Assembly (NCBI GenBank): GCA_020536535.1 | Contig: JAHLWZ010000792.1 | Span: 62,001-126,000, forward strand | DNA from: Pelomyxa schiedti | Taxonomy: Eukaryota; Evosea; Pelobiontida; Pelomyxidae | Direction: 5' to 3' | DNA: 64,000 nt | In this document: piece by piece, positions 59,747 through 64,000 of the stretch | Numbering within the stretch: position 1 is the first letter of the stretch | Layout: each line of letters begins with the position of its first letter | Notes under the pieces: model-generated | Seen by the model: the letters and a program-made list of their open reading frames with translations, nothing else | Databases searched by the model: none | What the model was told of the DNA's origin: nothing | Made by a program: the position numbers and the translations under genes

Positions 59747-61336
59747 AAATGGCATCACCAGTACAAAAGTGCATTAAAACAGCAGAAAGTCCTGAAGCAG
59801 GTCCCAAAAACATTATGCGCTTGCCTGGTTGTGGTGTGGCCCCAAAGAGCAACCACATTGCAGCACCAAATGTTGCTGTGGAGATGTTACCGTACTTGGG
59901 GTAAATGTGTAGTGGTTTATCAACAACACCCAGTGGTGCTAGTAGTTTGTCCCATTGGACTTTGCTAAAGAGTGTTAGTTTGTCATCAGGATTCTTGGAG
60001 TTACCTGTGAGAATGAACTAGGAGGTGGTCACATTCAGTAATGAAGTGAACAAGTTTAGGATTGGTCTGCAAAATTTTCGCTGTTGCAGAGTTTCCAATG
60101 AATCCAAGAGCTCTATGGTCACAGTTCATAACCCACCCATGAAGGGTGTAAGGGTCATTAACATTCGGTTTTGAAGTGGTAGAGGAAGATGTCGGTGGGG
60201 TTCCATGAGGAGTTTTTTCCCCATACAGAGTGGATTTGAATCGCGGATCAGTGGAGGTAGGTGTGTATGAAGGGGGATGGTATTCTGGTAGATATTCCAT
60301 GAAATTAGGAAGGCAGACTGTCGCAGCGCCGGCGATTGAGCAGTCAGAATGGAAAGTAAAATTCCAGGATTTGTTTGTACTCTTTCTGAGGAGAATGAGG
60401 GATGTTGCACATCCCATTGACAGGCCAGCAAAGAGTCTTGTCAATTCTTCATCATCTGCTACCATGCGGTTTGCAGCGGTAGGGGATTGTGCGCCATCCC
60501 AAAATTCAGCAGCAACAATGAGAGCATAGTCTTCAGTCCTGAGGGAAGATTAATCTCAAGTTACGTTTTTTGCCATAGGATTAGAGGATTATCACTTACC
60601 GCAACTGGTCAGACAAAAAAAGGCTGTATGCTAGAGACATCGCTCTATGTGTATTTCAGAATTGGATTAAAAAAGCAAAAAAAAAAAACCTCAGTGTTCC
60701 ATTGCATGCCTCTGTTACATCAAAAGCCTGGGCATCACGTATTCCCAAGGACTGACAGACCAAAGAAGCTTGGCTTGGTTCAATCACACCTTTTCCGCTT
60801 GTTGATTGTTTTTAAAGCTTATAAAAGAAAATACCTTTTGTGACAGATGTAAAGATCACCAGCTGGATGGGAGTTAAAAAAAAGGAACAAAGCCAGAAAG
60901 TATTACCTTGATTGAAGACTTAAATTCCTCTAACCTCGAAAATGCTTTGGCGATGTACTGCAAAGCAGTAACTGACGTGTCACTCCTCAGCGCCCTCGTA
61001 ATAGCACCAGACCTTTCTCAGCCGTTAGGGTTGTATGATTTTTTTTTATTAACAAACACAACAACAACAAAAAAAAGGTGTGCAGTCAGTCGCACACCTC
61101 GAGAACAGCATGTTTATGCCCTCAACAGGAGCACCTGGGTTTACCTTCAAGATCTCCCCTATTACCTCCTCATTGGTGACGAACCTGTCACCAAACTCCA
61201 CCGACACACGATGAATGTCCATTTTTTTTTTTTTATGTTTCTTCTGAACAAACAGGGAAAAAAACTGTGTTTCTTCGGTTTTTTCCAACACCGAATACTA
61301 CCGTGCATCATGCCTGATAATCACACGTGGCACCAT
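59745..61336 (-). CDS. beta-ketoacyl synthase III (FabH-like) thiolase-fold enzyme
   Basis: The proposed start is MVPRVIIRHDAR at 61336. The exons contain GDRFVTNEEVIGEILKVNP, SGAITRALRSDTSVTALQY, and the nucleophile region QAFDVTEACNGTLRAYSLF (Cys in ACNG). Then TEDYALIVAAEFWDGAQSP and a ligand segment (GLSMGCATSLILLRKS), FITECDHLLVHSH with the candidate His, and YPKYGNISTATFGAA with the candidate Asn, ending LGPASGLSAVLMH and stop 59745-59747. This Cys-His-Asn set and the GNxST loop match KAS III and related alkyl-ketide condensing enzymes. The substrate is unknown: a fatty-acid starter, a polyketide or a lipid head. Stand-alone KAS III is unusual for an anaerobic amoeba, and a bacterial origin is possible. 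It has at least five introns. Confidence 0.7.
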
Positions 61337-61475
61337 CACTTTATTCTATTGATATCAACTAGTGGCAGTGCTCTATGGAGCCGTAGATCTGGTCGTGTGT
61401 AAAGTGACGTAGTAGTCGGTAGGTAGTACTTTAGTGCCCACCGCCTCGGATCTGAGCTGATCTGACCAGGGTGCC

Positions 61476-64000
61476 TCACGAGTCGTCCGAATCTTCTTCG
61501 CTGTCGCTATCCTCGTGGGTGGTTTTGGTGGGCGGGAAGGAGTGCAGGCGGACGCCCTTCTCCTCCAACAGCCCCACGATCTGCCTCAGCTCCGTGGGAT
61601 TCATCATGTCGAACAACTTGTCGTCCTTGAGTGCCACAAGCCACATCGCCTTCGACCAAGGAACGTGCCGCACTCCTCGGAAGTAGCTCGATTTGCTTGA
61701 TTTGGCATTGTCACCTGAATAGCGGTAAGTGTTTCTCGGATTTCGAAGGTGTTTTTTTTTGTTTTTTTTGTTTTTTTTGTTTTTTGTTTTTTTGTTTTTT
61801 TTTTCTTTGTGAAGGCTCTTACCTTGTTGTGTTAGGTATTTCAGCAAGAAAAGCCACAAGCCGGGAACTGCTTGGGCATCTGCATTCATCAGTGCACGCT
61901 CACAGAGAGCGCGAACGCGAACTGGACTGTGCAAAACGACTTCCTCCATCCGTATCGCAAACATCCACAGTAGAGCATTGTGGTGGGTCATGTGGTGAGC
62001 CAGTAAGTCGTCAAAGAAAGCCCGCATGCGGAACGCCATGTGTGCTCGCGTTTCGGCACATGCATAAAGCGTGGAGAAGAATGTATTGGAAGGATAGTGC
62101 TGTAGTGAATCCGCGCAAGAAGCCCGCAATTGCGTAGGTGAAGTGAATGATGTAAGTGAGTGCCAGTAGAGAAGGCGAGCTCTGTGTTCGGCAATACACT
62201 CATGCAAATATGTCGCGGGAGAAAACATCATTTTCAAGACTGCATCATATACAACCAGTGCGGCGTCAACTCCCATAGACAGGTACTGAAATAATGCATA
62301 ACACAACACCAGTTCGACTTGGTCATAGTTGACTGTTGCAGGTTGGATCCTAGAAATTTGCTCGGCATAAAACCTTCTTGCACGCAGGAGGGTAGTAGGG
62401 GAAATTGACACAGTAGCACCCTTCTTCACTTGAACATAAGGGGTAGATAAATCAGCCGCGGAAGCAATTATGTGCAGTGGAAGTAATGATCCTTGAGGTT
62501 CATTCTGCATGCACACTTGTGTGTATGCTCGGAAAAGAAGCCGTATGTCTCCTGCTATAGTCTTCTTAGAGCCTCGAGCCTGCGCTGCAGCTAAAGACAA
62601 GGCAGCTTCGTAAGTACGAGAAGATTCATTGGGATGCCCAAGGTACAATTCCATCTGAGCATAGCAGTTCCACAATTGAATGTCATTTCTATTGGTAGAC
62701 AGCAAACGTTTTGCTAGATTTCTGCATGTAGTGGCATCGCTGTGCCTTAGCTCCAGTAGCAGCCTGCCCATAGAGATTGAACTTTCTCCTTGGAATATAC
62801 TAACACACAAGTCTGCTGCTCTCCTAGCAAAGTCAAGTAATCCTCGGGGTAGCTGTGGCTGTTGTGTTGGGGAATTTCTATTGCGGTTCGCATATGTGTC
62901 CAGAACAGATTGGCCACAAAATGGTGCACACCACTCACTAGCCCATAGCCAACTTACAGAGCTTGCTTGGAAGTTCCTTTTTATGTCCTTTTCAAGAGCC
63001 AAAATACGAGAGCTCTCTTGAACAAGAACTGAAAAAACTGGGGATTGAGTGACGTCTTCAATGGATGACACTGTATCATGGAAATGCTGGGAACAAGTAG
63101 GCCAAGAAGAAGGGACTGGAATGCCAAGAAAGTGAAGAAAACGATGTGCTAGAGTGAGCTTCTCTGCAGGACTGGAGAAAGTTAAAGATAACAATAATTG
63201 GTAAACAGATTACCCAGATATCACGAATAGAAAATCTTGAATATCCTCGGACATTACTACTGTATCTGGGTCACTAATTTCAACCAGGTCTCCACTGGAT
63301 GAGACAGACAGTGGTCGAATGGGCTGCCACTGGTTTTTATCCTTTTCATCCTCTTCAGTGACCCAGTGTTTAAGTTTCAAGCGCCATTCAACTTCATCTG
63401 CTGGTGGTTGTATTTCTTGTTGAGCGTTATTTTGTAGAGTCTACAACAGCAGGGTGAGTTGAAACTCAAGAAAGAAATACCAGAAACCTTGGGAGCATCG
63501 GACTCGGATGTGGATTTATGATTTTCTACTTCAGTGGCTTGCATATTGACTTCTTCTTGTGGCTGGGTGTTGTTTTGGGGCGCGGCTGTGACGGTGTCAT
63601 GTGGCCGCTCAGGGGCTACTTCAACATCCACCTCCTCTTCCTCATGGTCTGATGTTGGGGAGGATGGAGAGTAACTTTCACGCAATACTGGGTCTTCCAT
63701 TATCTGATCATTGTTAAAACGAAATACGAGAGTTCTTTTGTACCTGTTTCTGAAGCCTCCTGAAAAAGGACTCCGTTGGGTTTTCATGGTCCAATTCTTC
63801 ATTCCATTCACTCCCGTTGGCATCACCGCCTGCTGTTTTTCTGTGCTCCTCACGCTGCAATCGTAGTCTATGCTCTTCCTCCTCAAGATGTCTTTTTGCT
63901 TCTGACTGCCTCGCTTGATCATCCTGTCGCTGTTGAAGCCATTCTCCCCATCCTGTAGGTGTAAGGCAAAAAACGCTATGCAAGAAGAAATACCTTTGGC
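61476..64000 (-). CDS. NRDE2: NRDE2 homologue, 5' end beyond the window
   Basis: Exons run from the right edge (GWGEWLQQRQDDQARQSEA) through an acidic linker, EVEWRLKLKHWVTEEDEKD and AEKLTLAHRFLHFLG, to half-a-TPR repeats (NRNDIQLWNCYAQMELYLG). The conserved C-terminus has SYFRGVRHVPWSKAMWLVA and LKDDKLFDMMNPTELRQIV, with an acidic tail and stop at 61476. NRDE2 works in the nucleus with the MTR4 exosome helicase and in co-transcriptional RNA silencing. An apparent Lys/Asn-rich stretch near 61715-61822 is an intron, not protein. It begins GTAAGAG, ends CTATTCAG and is 108 nt, so it leaves the frame open. Removing it joins YLTQQ to GDNAKSSKSS. Confidence 0.8.
61715..61822 (-). other. in-frame intron, poly-A/C rich, within NRDE2
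   Basis: Donor GTAAGAGCC, acceptor CTATTCAG, length 108 nt (a multiple of three) and no stop codon. If retained, it would add 36 Lys/Asn-rich residues. The family has no such insert at this point. Confidence 0.7.

Overview
This is nuclear DNA of an intron-dense, gene-dense protist. Genes lie on both strands a few hundred bases apart or less. Most are split by introns of about 45-60 nt (GT-AG, sometimes GC-AG), and a few candidate introns are under 30 nt. I see no tRNA, rRNA, CRISPR or intact transposon. A flavodoxin-ferredoxin fusion typical of anaerobes, together with MSH5, MROH1, NRDE2, USB1, P2X-like and Cys-loop-like channels, fits an anaerobic free-living amoeboid protist. Archamoebae (Pelomyxa or Mastigamoeba type) is my best guess, but it is inference only. 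All exon models were read by hand from frame continuity and splice signals, so inner exon borders are approximate.

Layout. 0-0.75 kb: 3' end of an unidentified + gene. 0.85-3.6 kb (-): a RhoGAP-SH3-Ras fusion. 3.9-6.7 kb (+): a CUE-like domain, Pro-rich linker and actin-related domain. 6.7-7.7 kb (-): START lipid-binding protein. 7.9-11.2 kb (-): CUE/UBA, (Thr-Pro)n, coiled coil and three SKICH-like domains. 11.4-12 kb (+): secreted cyanovirin-N homologue. 13.1-15 kb (+): UIM-like, C2H2, poly-Q protein. 15.1-17.5 kb (+): PTEN phosphatase joined to an NBR1-type FW domain. 17.6-20.95 kb (-): an unidentified gene and a divergent kinase-like gene. 21.1-22.4 kb (+): PEP mutase/isocitrate lyase family enzyme. 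22.4-24 kb (-): USB1. 24.2-25.5 kb (+): flavodoxin-ferredoxin. 25.6-27.5 kb (+): kinase-like protein with degenerate catalytic motifs. 27.6-30.6 kb (+): pentameric ligand-gated ion channel. 30.9-32.7 kb (-): P2X-like channel. 32.8-36.7 kb (-): MSH5. 37-43.9 kb (+): MROH1. 44-46.5 kb (-): unidentified Cys-containing protein. 46.6-47.6 kb (+): decayed polyubiquitin. 47.8-49.7 kb (+): acidic protein, F-box exon and an orphan VPS34 kinase C-lobe. 49.8-52 kb (+): RING/TRAF zinc fingers plus ALK-type Gly-rich domain. 52-55 kb: repeat-rich, gene-poor. 55.3-57.5 kb: His/Pro-rich (-) and Lys-rich (+) proteins. 57.7-58.6 kb (-): RING plus fascin-like beta-trefoil. 58.9-59.7 kb (+): unidentified. 59.7-61.3 kb (-): ketoacyl synthase III. 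61.5-64 kb (-): NRDE2, cut by the window edge.

The strongest theme is novel multidomain fusions. Several join ubiquitin-reading modules (CUE, UBA, UIM, zinc fingers, FW) to actin, phosphoinositide or SKICH modules within 3.9-17.5 kb, which recalls selective-autophagy receptors. The second theme is two unrelated ligand-gated cation-channel families lying tail to tail. The polyubiquitin and VPS34 pieces look degenerate, and a second polyubiquitin relic lies at 52.2 kb.
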